Position numbers and translations under genes: made by a program. The notes beneath the pieces are model-generated. The model did not search any database, was not told where the DNA came from, and worked only from the letters and a program-made list of their open reading frames with translations. Positions 33,016 to 45,751 of a stretch of 64,000 nt of DNA are shown here, one piece after another (position 1 is the first letter of the stretch; each line of letters begins with the position of its first letter). The stretch comes from Linanthus parryae. Lineage: Eukaryota; Streptophyta; Magnoliopsida; Ericales; Polemoniaceae. The stretch is from the NCBI GenBank assembly GCA_023055425.1, contig JALGPY010000001.1, forward strand, positions 29,501,001-29,565,000, written 5' to 3'.

Positions 33016-34598
33016 TGAAGCGAATTCTTTACGCGCTTAAACGCAAGTATACGGTCAAGTAGTGTTTAGGAGTATTTTACGGCTCCGAGTATCGAACCCA
33101 AGGGAAATTACGACTATTAGCTAACTAGAAATTAAATTTATGATACCTAAGTAACCGGTAAAAAGTGTTTGATTTGAAGGTTCGTCACCCACAAACAAGT
33201 GACTTAAACTAAATAACAACTAAGCTAAATATTTTTGTGAAATTTTCACTTTTAAACAAAGATAACTTGTGATTGAATACGATTAATAAGGAATAACTAG
33301 GCCATTGATGTCCCTAGGGTTGTTAACGATTTCCGGAATTATGCATGAAACACTCTACTCACCTTCTAGTTATATCGGGTAATGCTCATCACGATCTTCT
33401 CTCGATCTCACGTGAATTTGTGTAAACAATAGATTCGGGTCCTCTCGGTCCACCTCCGTCTATTAATACAATCTAATTGACTTGTTAGGCTCATTCACCG
33501 GGTCCTATCAGTCCACCGAATTCACTAAGTTCTAACAACAATCAATCGAAATTACCCTCACACGATTAATCAAGTTTCTATCTCCTCTCGGTCTCAAGAA
33601 ACTACAAGATCACCTAGCTATTCTTTAACACGTCTCAGAGAATTCACTTTCGTGCAATTTTATCAACAAGTAGCGTCCTACGGGTGATCAAGCCAAGAAC
33701 ACTAATAAATAAAGAACAAGAATAATTTGGATAACAAGAACATTCATAAAATTTAAGCTAATGCATGTATCAAGTCCAAAATCCGGAAAAACGTCATCAA
33801 ACCCTAGTTTTAATCAATCACCTAGCTTGAGAAGTTTATCTAGACATAATAGTGTTCAACATATCCAAAATAATGAAGTTCATGAAGAATAGAAGAAGAA
33901 AAGATGATCAAACGCTAAAATCTTCAATGTTGATGATCTTCCAAGCTCCAAGCTTTGTCTCCCTTCTTCCCTAGCTACCAAGACTTCAAAGATGCGTGAA
34001 TATCCCTTTCTTAGGTCGTCTCATACGTTTTTTACCAGCTGGGCACGCTTTTTAATGAAAACTAGCCGAAATTGCACTTCAGCCCCTCTACTTTGTAATT
34101 CCCGGACAGAATTATTTGCTTATCTTGCGCGGGCTGTATCTCCCTCATACGGACTCGTCTTCGGGCCTGCCATATATCGTTGGAAAGCTACAGATGTCTA
34201 CTTTCCAATTCCGCAGGCCTTGATCCAAAATTCTTTGTGGATTTTCTTGAGCATCAAAAGAGTGAGGGCTGGTCCTGTGTAACTTTTCCATCTTCGCTTC
34301 GTTTTTGCGTCTCCTTTTCTCCTCTTCATCTAGCTCCATTCCAAGCATATCCAAGCATATCATAAGCTCCAATGCACATATTTTACCTGAGATACACAAC
34401 ACTAAACAACCCGTGCAATTATCATAGCGAATATGAGAGAAAACATGCACAAATAAGCTAGAAACACAATTTTTTACTCTTAGGCTTGTAAGTCATCAAT
34501 TCCACATATTAACGCACATATAACATATAAATCATGTGAAATAAGCCTATTACAAGTAACATGGAAGTATAAAAATAACTCCTAAAAGAGAGTTATCA
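33016..34598 (-). repeat. Athila-like 3' LTR
   Basis: Pairs with 40920-42504, with scattered substitutions. On the plus strand it starts TGAAGCGAATTC and ends GAGTTATCA. Confidence 0.92.
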
Positions 34599-37500
34599 AA
34601 TACCCCCACACTTACCCTTTGCGCGTCCCGAGCAACAAATCAAAATCCAACCACATTCTCACCTCATCCCACCACCAACAAGATACGAGCCAAGACAATT
34701 GCATACTATTCGAAACACCGTTGCATACAAATCTTAACTAGCCGACTCAATAACAAAATACGACTCAACAATGCAACAATGTGATGCAAATGAATGGGAC
34801 GACTCGATCCTACACAACACATATTTACACACGCACACAAAAGTATTTCTTTTTGGTTGAGCTTGGGCACTCTCAATAAGCAAACTGGTAAGTCATCAGG
34901 CTCTCATATCCCCTTTGGAAACTCTACAACCTCCATGATCGCCAGAACTTGCGGCCAGTTTCGTTAGACAGAACAAGCACGAGCACTTAATAATTTGCAC
35001 TCACACACTCATCAGACATATCCCTAGTACTTACCATCCGAGCTATTTATCCACGGGTTAAAACTGTTTACGGCTTTGGACGGATGGGATAGGCTATTTA
35101 GAAGCATAGTCCTAGACGTCATGATATTCTCACCTAACCCGTTTCTCACACTCCCTCACCGAAATCCAAGGAACCCAACAGAATCTCACCTACTCCGGCC
35201 CTCATTCCCTCAATCCCGGTGCAACGCCGTTCTCGCGGCCACAAATGTGAAAGAGTGTTAGACAGAATCATAGCTGATTTCCTCGGTTTCCTTGCAATTG
35301 CCAAAACACGCTCCTTTATTTACTTCTCTTTCCTTTCATTCTCTCTCTTTTTTTTCATTTTTTTCTATCTCTCTCTTTTTTTTTTTATTTTTTTTTATTT
35401 TTTTTTATTTTCTCACTTCCCACAAATAATCAACACATGGAGCACAAGTAATACTGAATGAACCCGACGAGATAAAAATATCATGTAGATGAAGTGGGGG
35501 TGGAATGTGTCAAATCAAAGAGAAATAATAATAATCGTCGACACCCCCACACTCGATGTAAACCAACTCACAAAATTCGGTAGTCAAAGTGATACGTGCT
35601 TTCCAACCGATCCTCCTCATCACCTAAGATATAGAGAATAACATGAAAAACTAGCACGTCCTCCTATAATATCAATCAACCCCACCTCCTATCGTGCGGA
35701 AAGAATGTCACGCACTACGGCACCCACCTGTGATCGTGGTGTAAGGAAACAATTCACCACCACACCGAAGTGTGCTGCCGTCTCTAACTCACCCTCACAT
35801 CCCCTCAAACAACGACATGTAAGAGAATCCACGTGAATATATCAACTCAGCACACCCTCATCGCACCTCCCTAACTCTACTCCCTCTATCATGACGCATA
35901 GGAAATGGCCATTCTAACAAGTGATGAAAGTCACAATGAACGGCTTCCTAGGCTAGAGGCTGTGAATAAAATGGGTAAATGTATCGAAGCGAGTAACTAG
36001 TGGACCTAGGCTGTGAGACGGGACGTGAGGTCCCCATAAAAGTCACTCGCACGACTGTTCCGTTGCCACTACGAGGAGGGTTGACGGCTACCTAAATGAC
36101 GGCGGTGTAGTACTAGTAGGATATCTAAGTCTGAGAGACAGTTACTTGCATTTCTAGTGTGCATTAGGTCTATAAGTCTTCCTACTCCAGATTCTCGCGT
36201 CTCTGCCTCACTTCGGATCTTCATACTCCTAGGGAATTCTATCATTAAGCTCTCGCCAAGTTCAACTCATTTTGATTGCCCTTTCTCTTAAAAATTCAAT
36301 TTTTAATTTTTAAGGATTTTTCATTTTTTTTCACTAATTCCTACTCTATATGCAAGGCCAGACACAAAAGAAGACTCGAAACAGACTCAATTCGGTAGGT
36401 GGACTCAATTAAATAAACGTGCAAAAATCAACCGACTAACACATATATACACCACTAATACATCACCATATGACACTATAAATAGACACGACATGGACCA
36501 CGAATACGACACAATACGAACTAACAATCTACATGCTGACAGGTTAATGCAAACACGGATGGGCTAGTCAAGACTAAAAATTCCCCCACACTAGAATGCG
36601 TCGTTGTCCTCAACGAATTTAGAGATCAATTAAGAGGACTCGACAATTCTAATAGGTGCAGTGAATCTACTCAGGAGCATCGTCATCCTATGCCTCAACT
36701 ACTTTCTGTTTCTTCCTACAGTCAGACTCAGGCGCCTTAATTCTCAACAGTTTCATTGCACAAAAAGTAGCAATTCAAATTTAGAGATAATATTTGCTAT
36801 GTGCACGTGACAAGTTCTGTAGACAAAATTGACCAATTAAGTGCAAATTTCAGACGAATTCTGCAATCAATCCAACAAATCATATGCAAGTGCCTCAACT
36901 CAATTAAAAGAGAGAGTTTAGCGATACCTGAAGCCTTGGAGTTCCATTCTAACGGGGCTGGATACGGTACGGTTGACTGATTTTACAGTAAATTTCGCGA
37001 TGTGAGATTTTTAGCTCAACGGCTTCTCCTCGTTGTCCCCTTTATAATCCCGCAAACGGTTTGCTCTAATTCCAACCGGTTGAGAACGAATTGACAAATT
37101 TTTTTGAGAAAAACCTTAGCTTCTCCACAGCGTACACCTTTCACCATGTCACTCACCATCACCGGCTTCTCTATTGTACCAAACCAACACCCAATTCGAC
37201 CTTTCCCCCTCACATCTTCACCATCAGATACACCAATTACAGCCAACACCTAAAGCCTGAACCATCATTAACACATCACAGTCGCTGCAATCCTCAACAA
37301 AACCAGTTAAATTTCCAGAAAACCGAGCAATAACCTAGTAGGAGCAGTGAAGAACAGAGATTAATTCTGCCTTGAGTCCATTTGAACCCGTGACCCACAA
37401 GCAAGCCATGGCAGTGCCGCAAGAAGAGGCGCAAATCCCCCACGCTTACCTCGCCGGATCTTCAGAATCTTACCCCTCTATGTCACCGGCGCTGATCAGC

Positions 37501-38657
37501 CGAGCCGAACCCACCAAACTCCGCTGAAATCCGGCGATGTTTTTGGCCAATAGTGCTTTGGAGGGCGTTGCTGTTCCTTGAGAGCTCTGCCGTAGTGCGT
37601 ATTCTTCAACAAAACACCCAACCCTGTGTCGTCGGGGTTGATAAGGCGAGAAGAACCCAGCAAATCCCAGAAGTTCCGGTGATTTCTTCTGCGGGTTCGC
37701 CGGAGTGAGAGAGGGTGGGTTGCCGGAGTGAGAGAGGGTGGATTGACGGAGTTACAAACGGCCTGAGAACCACCTCAACACCGTTGGAATTTGGGCCGGT
37801 GGTGTTGGTGGTTTGTGGGGCTTGAAACCCGTCGGGTAGAGAGACGGAGGCTGCTCTAGGATCGCCGGATTGAGAGAGAGAGGCTGCCGGAGGGGCGATT
37901 GAAGGACACGCCGGAGATGCGAACAAAGACGCCGGAGAATCGATCGACTTGCAGAGGAATTTGAGGGTGTGAGGATGCTGTGTTCGAAAGATGAAGAACA
38001 AGCCCCTGTATAGCCCGATGTTTCTTCTAAACTTTGTCTGAATTCCTCTTTTCACCCTCAAAAACCATCGAATTTCCCTTTTTACCCCTGTTCGTGCGAG
38101 CAAGAGGGGTGTTCGCACGAACAGTGTTCACAAGAACACTATTTTCTGTTCTTAATATCCGGCAGTAAGTTTTTGGGGCCTCCTGTTCGTGCGAACACAG
38201 GGGGTGTTCGTGCGAACACCCCTGACTCCAGTTTCAATTTTTTTTTGATCCGTTTCCTTTGCTTGATCTTCGAGGGTCCTTAGCTTGAATTCCATGTTCA
38301 TCCTTTTGTTATTGAGCACATTTTTTGTTACGAACTTCCCATTCTTCTCGGGAATCTTGTCGTGATCATATCTTGCTCAAATTCTGCCTTTATTTTACGT
38401 CCGGCCCCCGATGCGCGCTTTTCCATGTCTACGCACATCAAGAAGGGGATTCTGAATCGCGTAATAACCTGTAATCCTGCGGAGACTCAATTCAAATTCT
38501 CGCTCTCTCACCCCTCAGATAACAAAACGGAATTAAAAATGCACACAAAAATATTTAAAACACACTCTCTACACTAATGCATAAAATACGTTGGGTTGCC
38601 TCCCAACAAGCGCTTGTAATTTACGGTCGTCGGCCCGACCCAGTTACCTCTGCCACC
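34599..38657. other. Non-coding 3' region of the Athila-like element
   Basis: About 4 kb without supported coding sequence. It contains a T-rich tract (35330-35420) with CTCTCT and long T runs. Four copies of an inverted GTTCG/CGAAC motif lie at 38090-38220. A GTTGGG/CCCAAC hairpin sits near 38591-38609, close to the gag-protease stop. In an autonomous relative, pol would be here. Confidence 0.75.
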
Positions 38658-40781
38658 TCACGAGGGTGGTCTGGCACATTGTGCCGCTTCCAGCTTAGCT
38701 TTCTTGTGTTTGATTTGAAGCACTGCTTCATGTGCGTGCACCGCTAATGGCTTATTTCTTACCCAGTAGTCAGGTGGATCCCCTTGCGATAACTCTGGGA
38801 TTTGGCGCTTCACTTGTACAACAAATGGCACCCCTGGCTGATACTCCCATGAACACTGGGGTGACGGCTTAAAGACCCGAAAAGTCTCCATGTCATCATG
38901 TAACCTCATAATTAGTTCTCCATTCTCTACGTCAATGAGAGTACGACCAGTTGCCAAGAATGGCCTACCCAGAATTAGCGGAACATCACCTACTGGCATA
39001 TCCAATATAACAAAATCAGCCGGAATGATCAGACTTCCGACCCTCACTAGCACATCTTTAACCATCCCACATGCTTTCTTGGATGACTTGTTTGCAAATT
39101 GGAGTGTTATCCAGGTTTTCGGGGGCTCCCCCACACCTAACTTTTTGAATACCGACAACGGCATCAAATTCACGCTCGCTCCCAGATCACAGAGAGCTCT
39201 TCCAGTATAGGAATCACCCAATGTAGCCTCAATGACAAAGCTATCTGGATCCTTCTTTTTCTTAGGTAACCCATGCAAAACACATGAACTAACCTGTTCA
39301 TTTAAGTTTACTCTCTGAAATTCATCCACCCCTTTCTTTCCAAGAACTGCATCTTTAATAAATCGAGCATACTTAGGCATCTTTTGAAGTGCCTCAATCA
39401 ATGGGATATTGATATGAAGTTTAGAGAAGACATTCAAAAAGCGCTTGTATTCCTCAGAATCATCCTTCTTATTCCTAGTACGTAACGGAAATGGTATTTC
39501 TGAAGAAGAAGGAGAAGATGGAAGTGGTACCTCGGTAGATTTCTCTGCATCCTGGTGAATCGTGTCCTTTGATTGGGGGATCATGACAGGGGTCTTCTCA
39601 GAATCGAAGACTTCATGTTCCTTCGCCTTTGAGGCTTCCGCTCTGGCATGACTCGGATATGGAGGATCTGTAAGTGCAATACCACTTCGAGTGGTGATGG
39701 CTTGAGCCTGTCCCTCTGATGTGTCAACAATGCTACCCAGTGCCCTTTGTTCAAGTTGTTCCTTTAGATCTTTTATTTTAGCTTGAGCAACTTGAAGTGC
39801 AATTGCTACAGAACTGACCTGTGTGGACATGTCTGTCATGTGCTGAGCCATCGTCTTTATTATCCCTGTCATCTCGGTCAACTCTAATGGTGGTACTGGC
39901 TGCTGCTGATGCATCTCTGAAACATTTGCTTCATGCACTACCTCTACCGCATTCATCTGAACAGTGTTATAAGCCATCTTTTCATCTCTTACCAGTTCCA
40001 TGTTCCTGTACTAGTAATCCATGCTGTCTTCTTGCTGAACCAAGCATCTCATCAATGCATATGCCCCTTCATGATCACAGTTAAATAAGAAGTTTCCCCC
40101 AACTTCTATATCCATCTTGTCTCTATTGGGCTGTCCAAGTGAATCATAGAAGACCTGGATTAACTGTCGCTTGTCAATACCATGGTTGGGACATCTACAT
40201 AGCAAATTATTGAAGCGCTCCCATGCTTTGACAAGTGATTCATCATGTCTTTGCCTGAACATCCAAATCTCATTCTGGAGCTGAATCACACGTGAGATAG
40301 GATAGAACTTACTCATGAACTGTGCGACACACTCTTCCCACGTTTTGATTGAACATGATGGCATAGAGTCTAGCCAATCCATAGCAGCTCCCTTGAGGCA
40401 ATGAGGAAAGAGCATTAGTTTGAGCGCTTCAGATGTGACCCCACTATATCGGATTAGCCCACAGTGGCTCTGAAATCTCCCAATGAATGCATGTGGGTCT
40501 TCCTCGTCTGTCCCAGCAAAAGTGCACTGGTCCTGAGCAAATTTAATTGTGCCCAGCTTGAGACAGAAGGTTTCTGCCTGAATTGGTGGCACCACAATTG
40601 CTGGCTCCCTTCCTTGAAGATCCGCCTCAAATGCGTGGATTATTTCTTTCCCTGAACGATTATATGGCATTGAGGTCGGGTGCGGTCTTGATGTTGCTGC
40701 CGGTGCTTTCTCTAAAGCTTCAGCCACCAAAGCTTGTAGCTGCTCTGTGGTGAGGCTAATCTGCCCTTGTCCTTCCACCAT
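38658..40781 (-). pseudogene. gag-pro: Athila-like gag and protease, one in-frame stop
   Basis: From ATG 40781 (MVEGQGQIS) one frame of 708 codons runs to 38658, interrupted only by TAG 40011-40013. The N-terminal half is a retrotransposon gag, with FIGRFQSHCG, AMDWLDSMP and QFMSKFYP. After the stop come a variable linker, then the protease with ALCDLGASVNLMPLSVF. DLGA, in place of DTG/DSG, is usual for Athila-type elements. The C-terminal ending (EAAQCARPPS) is followed by a stop and no pol, so the structural gene pair is all that remains. Confidence 0.9.
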
Positions 40782-40894
40782 AGCTACCTGATAAAACAAC
40801 ACTAGCACACCCGTGAGGTAAATAGATAGTAACAAAAAGAAAATAAAAGAAGTATCCTAAATTAATTTTTAACTAAACTAATAAACTGTTTAAT

Positions 40895-40912
40895 TTCCCC
40901 GGCAACGGCGTC
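40895..40912 (-). other. Primer-binding site of the Athila-like element
   Basis: The minus strand reads TGACGCCGTTGCCGGGGA, one base away from the common TGGCGCCGTTGCCGGGGA site. It starts seven bases inside the 5' LTR end. Confidence 0.85.
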
Positions 40913-40919
40913 AAAAACT

Positions 40920-42504
40920 TGACGCGAATTCTTTACGCGCTTAAACGCAAGTATACGGTCAAGTAGTATTTAGGAGTATTTTACGACTCCGAGTATCGAA
41001 CCCAATGTAAATTACGACTACTAGCTAACTAGAAATTAAATTTATGATACCTAAGTAACCGGTACAAAGTATTTGATTTGAAGGTTCGTCACCCACAAAC
41101 AAGTGACTTAAACTAAATAACAACTAAGCTAAATATTTTTGTGAAATTTTCACTTTTAAACAAAGATAACTTGTGGTTGAATACGATTAATAAGGAAGAA
41201 CTAGGCCATTGATTTCCCTAGGGTTGTTAACGATTTCCGGAATTATGCATGAAACACTCTACTCACGTTCTAGTTATATCGGGTAATGCTCATCACGATC
41301 TTCTCTCGATCTCACGTGAATTTGTGTAAACAATAGATTCGGGTCCTCTCGGTCAACCTCCGTCTATTAATACAATCTAATTGACTTGTTAGGCTCATTC
41401 ACCGGGTGCTATCGGTCCACCGAATTCACTAAGTTCTAACAACAATCAATCGAAACTACCCTCACACGATTAATCAAGTTTCTATCTCCTCTCGGTCTCA
41501 AGAAACTACAAGATCACCTAACTATTCTTTAGCACGTCTCAGCGAATTCACTTTCGTGCAATTCTATCAACAAGTAGCGTCCTACGGGTGATCAAGCCAA
41601 GAACACTAATAAATAAAGAACAAGAATAGTTTGGATAACAAGAACATTCATAAAATTTAAGCTAATGCATGTATCAAGTCCAAAATCCAGAAAAACGTCA
41701 TCAAACCCTAGTTTTCATCAATCACCTAGCTTGAGAAGTTTAGCTGGACATAATAGTGTTCAACATATCCAAAATAATGAAGTTCATGAAGAATAGAAGA
41801 AGAAAAGATGATCAAATGCTAAAATCTTCAATATTGATGATCTTCCAAGCTCCAAGCTTTGTCTCCCTTCTTCCCTAGCTCCCAAGACTTCAAAGATGCG
41901 TGAATCTCCCTTTCTTAGGTCGTCTCATACGTTTTTTACCAGCTGGGCACGCTTTTTAATGAAAACTAGCCGAAATTGCACTTCAGCCCCTCTACTTTGT
42001 AATTCCCGGACAAAATTATTTGCTGATATTGCGCGGGCTGTATCTCCCTCATACGGACTCGTCTTCGGGACTACCATATATCGTTGGAAAGCTAATGATG
42101 TCTACTTTTCAATTCCGCATGACTTGCTCCAAAATTCTTTGTATATTTTCCTGAGCATCGAAAAGAGTGCGGGCTGGTCCTGTGTAACTTTTCCATCTTT
42201 GCTTCGTTTTTGTGTCTCCTTTTCTCCTCTTCATCTAGCTCCATTCCAAGCATATCCAAGCATCACATAAGCTCCAATGCACATATTTTTACCTGAGATA
42301 CACAACACTAAACAACCCGTGCAATTATCATAGCGAATATGAGAGAAAACATGCACAAATAAGCTAGAAACACAACTTTTTACTCTTAGGCTTGTAAGTC
42401 ATCAATTCTACATATTAACGCACATATAACATATAAATCATGTGAAATAAGCCTATTACAAGTAACATGGAAGTATAAAAATAACTCCTAAAAGAGAGTT
42501 ATCA
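40920..42504 (-). repeat. Athila-like 5' LTR
   Basis: Read on the minus strand it begins TGATAACTCTC at 42504 and ends TCA at 40920. It matches the 3' LTR over its full length. Confidence 0.92.
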
Positions 42505-43430
42505 TAGCCAGTACTAGATAAAATAGATGATATCCAAGATTGAAGAAAGGAAGCCCAAAGAATTAAAGGATCCACAAAATGGAGCATGGAGCTTTCCACA
42601 AGGCTATGGAGGATGGACCAAAAGATGGAGGCACATGGAGATGCTCTTATTATTTTACGGTTCATAGATATTCTCATTGGCTTGGGAATATCTTAGTCTA
42701 GGAGGCCATATCCATATCACGCTAATTTCTATTTTGTGGATGTTTACTTAATTTTCTTATTATTTTTGTTGGTGTATAGTTGATGCATGCAATTTGATAA
42801 TAAGATAATTAAACAACCCGGATCTTTTATTTGGAGTTTTTCCCAAACTCAAATAAGTAGATCAGTTGATATGGATCAACAAAATAATTAAAATTGAAAG
42901 AAAAACCCTCAAAACTAAAATATTATGTCTTGCCTTCTCGTTACTTAAACACTCATCACAGATCGATTAATCAAGTTCGTGCGTGCCAAAGCAAGGCGAA
43001 TTGATTCATCATTTTGTGGTGCGATGGCACATTTAATGTGCAATTGTTTGAGTAAGAGGTTGGACGTAACTAGGTATTTTTAATAAGGATTAAAAACCTA
43101 GAGGCTTTCAATTGGGGTTATCTATGGGATAGATAAATAAGGACTTATTTTCCCAATTGAAACAAGAGTTGTATTGGATGCAATTGGAATCGTTCCTACC
43201 TAAATAACTAACTTTTGGGTGACTTGCCAAAGCAGCTCAAAAGGAAGTGAAATATGGATCCTGGCTCACTAGAAAATATCAATATTTTGATATTTTCCGC
43301 ATTAATATCTTGAGGGTTATTATTCCGTAGAAAAATAGTAGGAGCTGTATTTAATAATCTAGCCATTATCTAATATAGTTAATCGTTCACAAATACTAAA
43401 ACTTGCATATTTCCTTTTTTTAGAATTCCA
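42505..43430 (+). other. Flank and probable leader of the copia element
   Basis: After the TAGCC duplication this AT-rich stretch has no ORF. I found no 5' LTR or tRNA primer site matching the element downstream, so its 5' end is deleted or too diverged to see. Confidence 0.5.
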
Positions 43431-44150
43431 TTGGCAAACAACTCATCGAGTTCATCACACTCCCAACGCTCTGTCCTTCAGAATGACAAGCTCTCTGGAA
43501 CCAATTTTCTAGACTGGTACAGAAAATTGAGAATCGTTGTCAAGCAGGAAAAGAAACTTAACGCTCTAGAGGAGCAAGTTCCAGAAGGTCCAGAAAACAA
43601 TACTCCTATAGCCCTAAAGGCGTATCAAAAGTGTGTTGATGACGCTAATGATGTCTCTTTCTTAATGCTTGCACCATGTCCTCTGAGCTTCAGAAGCAAC
43701 GTGCGAACATGAATGTTGTCGATATGATCGCACCCTTGAAGCAGCTCTTCTAAGAACGGGCTAGGGTTGAGAGGTATGAAGTTTCCAAGGCATTGTTCAA
43801 ATGTCATCTGTCATAAGGGAACCCGGTGGGGCCACAAGTATTGCGTATGATCGGCTATCTTGAGAGCCTCTACCGCGTAGGGTTTCCGGTAGGTCAAGAG
43901 TTGGCCACCGATCTCATCTTGCAATCGTTGCCTGAAATTTATGGACACTTCATCATGAACTATAACATGAATGAGATCGTGAAACCTCTGCCAGATTTAC
44001 TCAATATGTTGAGGACAGCTGAACAAAGCATTGACAAGGGTAAGGGCAAATCCATAATGATGGTGCAGAAAGGAAAGGGCAAAATTTTTGCCTCTACCTC
44101 CAAGGGAAAAGGCAAAGTAGTTGCCAAACCCAAGGAATCTGCCCTTTAGC
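43431..44150 (+). pseudogene. gag: Ty1/copia gag, decayed
   Basis: The usual Met is TTG here, followed by ANNSSSSSHS. The frame contains the copia gag signature around LSGTNFLDWYRKLRI, then a frameshift near 43680 and stops at about 43753 and 43815. The gag continues at 43826-44149 with MIGYLESLYRVGF and a Lys/Gly-rich tail. A zinc-knuckle trace (CECHYCSQPGH) follows at about 44180. Confidence 0.85.
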
Positions 44151-44187
44151 CTGTTGGTGGCATTGCTAAAGGTGTGACTACATGTGA

Positions 44188-44694
44188 GTGTCACTACTGC
44201 AGTCAGCCTGGACACTAGAGGAGGACATGTCCAAAATATCTGGAGGATCAGAGAGGCTTGGAATAGTGATTCCACCACCACCATGTATTTTTATTATAGA
44301 TGTCAATTTAACTATCTCTTCATCATGGTTATTGGATACTGGATGTGGATCTCACATTTGCCGAAATGGGCAGGATCTAAAGAGAAGTAGAATATTGGCT
44401 AAAGGGGAGATAGATTTGCGCGTTGGGAATGGAGCAAGAGTTGCTGCATTGGCCGTAGGCGTGTACAAGCTGTCTCGGCCTTCAGGATTAGTTTTAAATA
44501 ATTGCTATTTTGTGCGTGCTATGAGCAGAAACATTATTTATATTTCTTGTTTGGACAAGGATGGTTTTACTATTTCAATAAAGAACAATTGTTGTTCCAT
44601 TTATTTTTATAGTATTCACTATTGTAGTGGGAAATTATTTAATGGATTATATATCCTTGATCTAAATAATCCTTTCTATAATATTAATACCTAG
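44188..44694 (+). pseudogene. Ty1/copia protease region
   Basis: The frame contains WLLDTGCGSHICRNGQ, the copia aspartic protease motif with the catalytic Asp in DTG. It ends in a stop at 44692 before the pre-integrase zinc finger, which is degraded at about 44700-44900. Confidence 0.8.
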
Positions 44695-44879
44695 AGGATT
44701 AAAATGAACAATTTAAACTCTTCTTATCTATGGCACTGTGGTTTCGGCCATACAAAACGAGAAACGTGTATCTAGACTCCACAAGGATGAATTTCTAGAT
44801 TCATTTGATTTTGAATCACATGCGGGGCTTGTTTATTGGGGAAAATGACAAAGTCCCCTTTCAATAAGAAAGGTGAGAG

Positions 44880-45745
44880 GACTAGTGAGCAATTGGCACT
44901 CGTGCATACTGATGTGTGTGGGCCATTTGCCACGCCTGCCATGGTGGTTACGTCTACTTCATCACATTTACTGATAATTTTCGTACATATGGATTTGTAT
45001 ACCTTATGAAGGCCAAATCTGAATCCTTTGAAAAGTTCAAAGAATTCAAGAATGAAGTAGAGAAGCAGCTTGTGAACAGGAATAAGGCTTTACAATCGGA
45101 TCGTGGAGGAGAATACTTGAGCCTAGATTTTTACGACTATCTTAGAGAGTGTGGGATAATATCTCAACTCACTCCACCCGGAAAGCCACAGTGGAATGGC
45201 GTGTCTGAGAGGAGAAATCGAACTCTATTGGATATGGTTCGATCTATGATGTGTCAAATTGATCTTCCATTATCATTTTGGGGCTACGCTCTATTGAGTG
45301 CAACTTTCACCATTAACCGTGTTCCATCTAAATCAGTCATGAAGACACCACATGAGATGTGGAGTGGGAGTCGTCCCACAGTGTCGTTCATGTAGATTTG
45401 GGGCTGCGATGTCTATTTTAAACGCTTACAATCAGACAAGCTAGGGCCTAAGGCGGACAAATGCAAGTTTTTGGGATACCTAAGGAAACTAAGGGATATT
45501 ATTTCTACAATCCAACTGAGAACAAAGTGTTTGTTGATCGCTCCGGCGTGTTTCTAGAAAGAGAGTTTGTCTCTAAAGAAGCAAGTGGGAGGACTGTAGA
45601 ACTTGAAGAAGTTCAAGAACCACAAAGCATGGATCCTACTCTGGAACATGAACAGGAACCACAAGAGTTTGTGGAGCAGCCAGTTCAAGTAACACAAGAA
45701 CTTCGTAGATCTAGTAGAGTGCGCCATGAACCAGAGAGGTATTGA
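44880..45745 (+). pseudogene. Ty1/copia integrase
   Basis: The core reads YFITFTDNFRTYGFVYLM, then SDRGGEYLS and PQWNGVSERRNRT, carrying the expected D, D and E. A stop at 45393 and a frameshift near 45460 separate it from the C-terminal part (NPTENKVFVDRSGVFLERE), which ends in an acidic linker before reverse transcriptase. Confidence 0.85.
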
Positions 45746-45751
45746 CTTCTC

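Larger units (their letters stand above)
33016..42504 (-). mobile_element. Non-autonomous Athila-like Ty3/gypsy element, 9.5 kb
   Basis: Two similar LTRs bound it: 40920-42504 (5', 1,585 bp) and 33016-34598 (3', 1,583 bp), read on the minus strand. A primer-binding site and gag-protease follow the 5' LTR, and a polypurine tract (GTGTGGGGGTATT on the minus strand) precedes the 3' LTR. The 5-bp target duplication TAGCC is exact (33011-33015 and 42505-42509). No reverse transcriptase, RNase H or integrase is present between gag-protease and the 3' LTR, so it must have relied on enzymes from elsewhere. Confidence 0.92.

Noticed and set aside
33992..34282. 96-codon frame, similar to one at 41896-42270
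   Set aside because: Both are within the Athila-like LTRs, which explains the similarity; no protein features.
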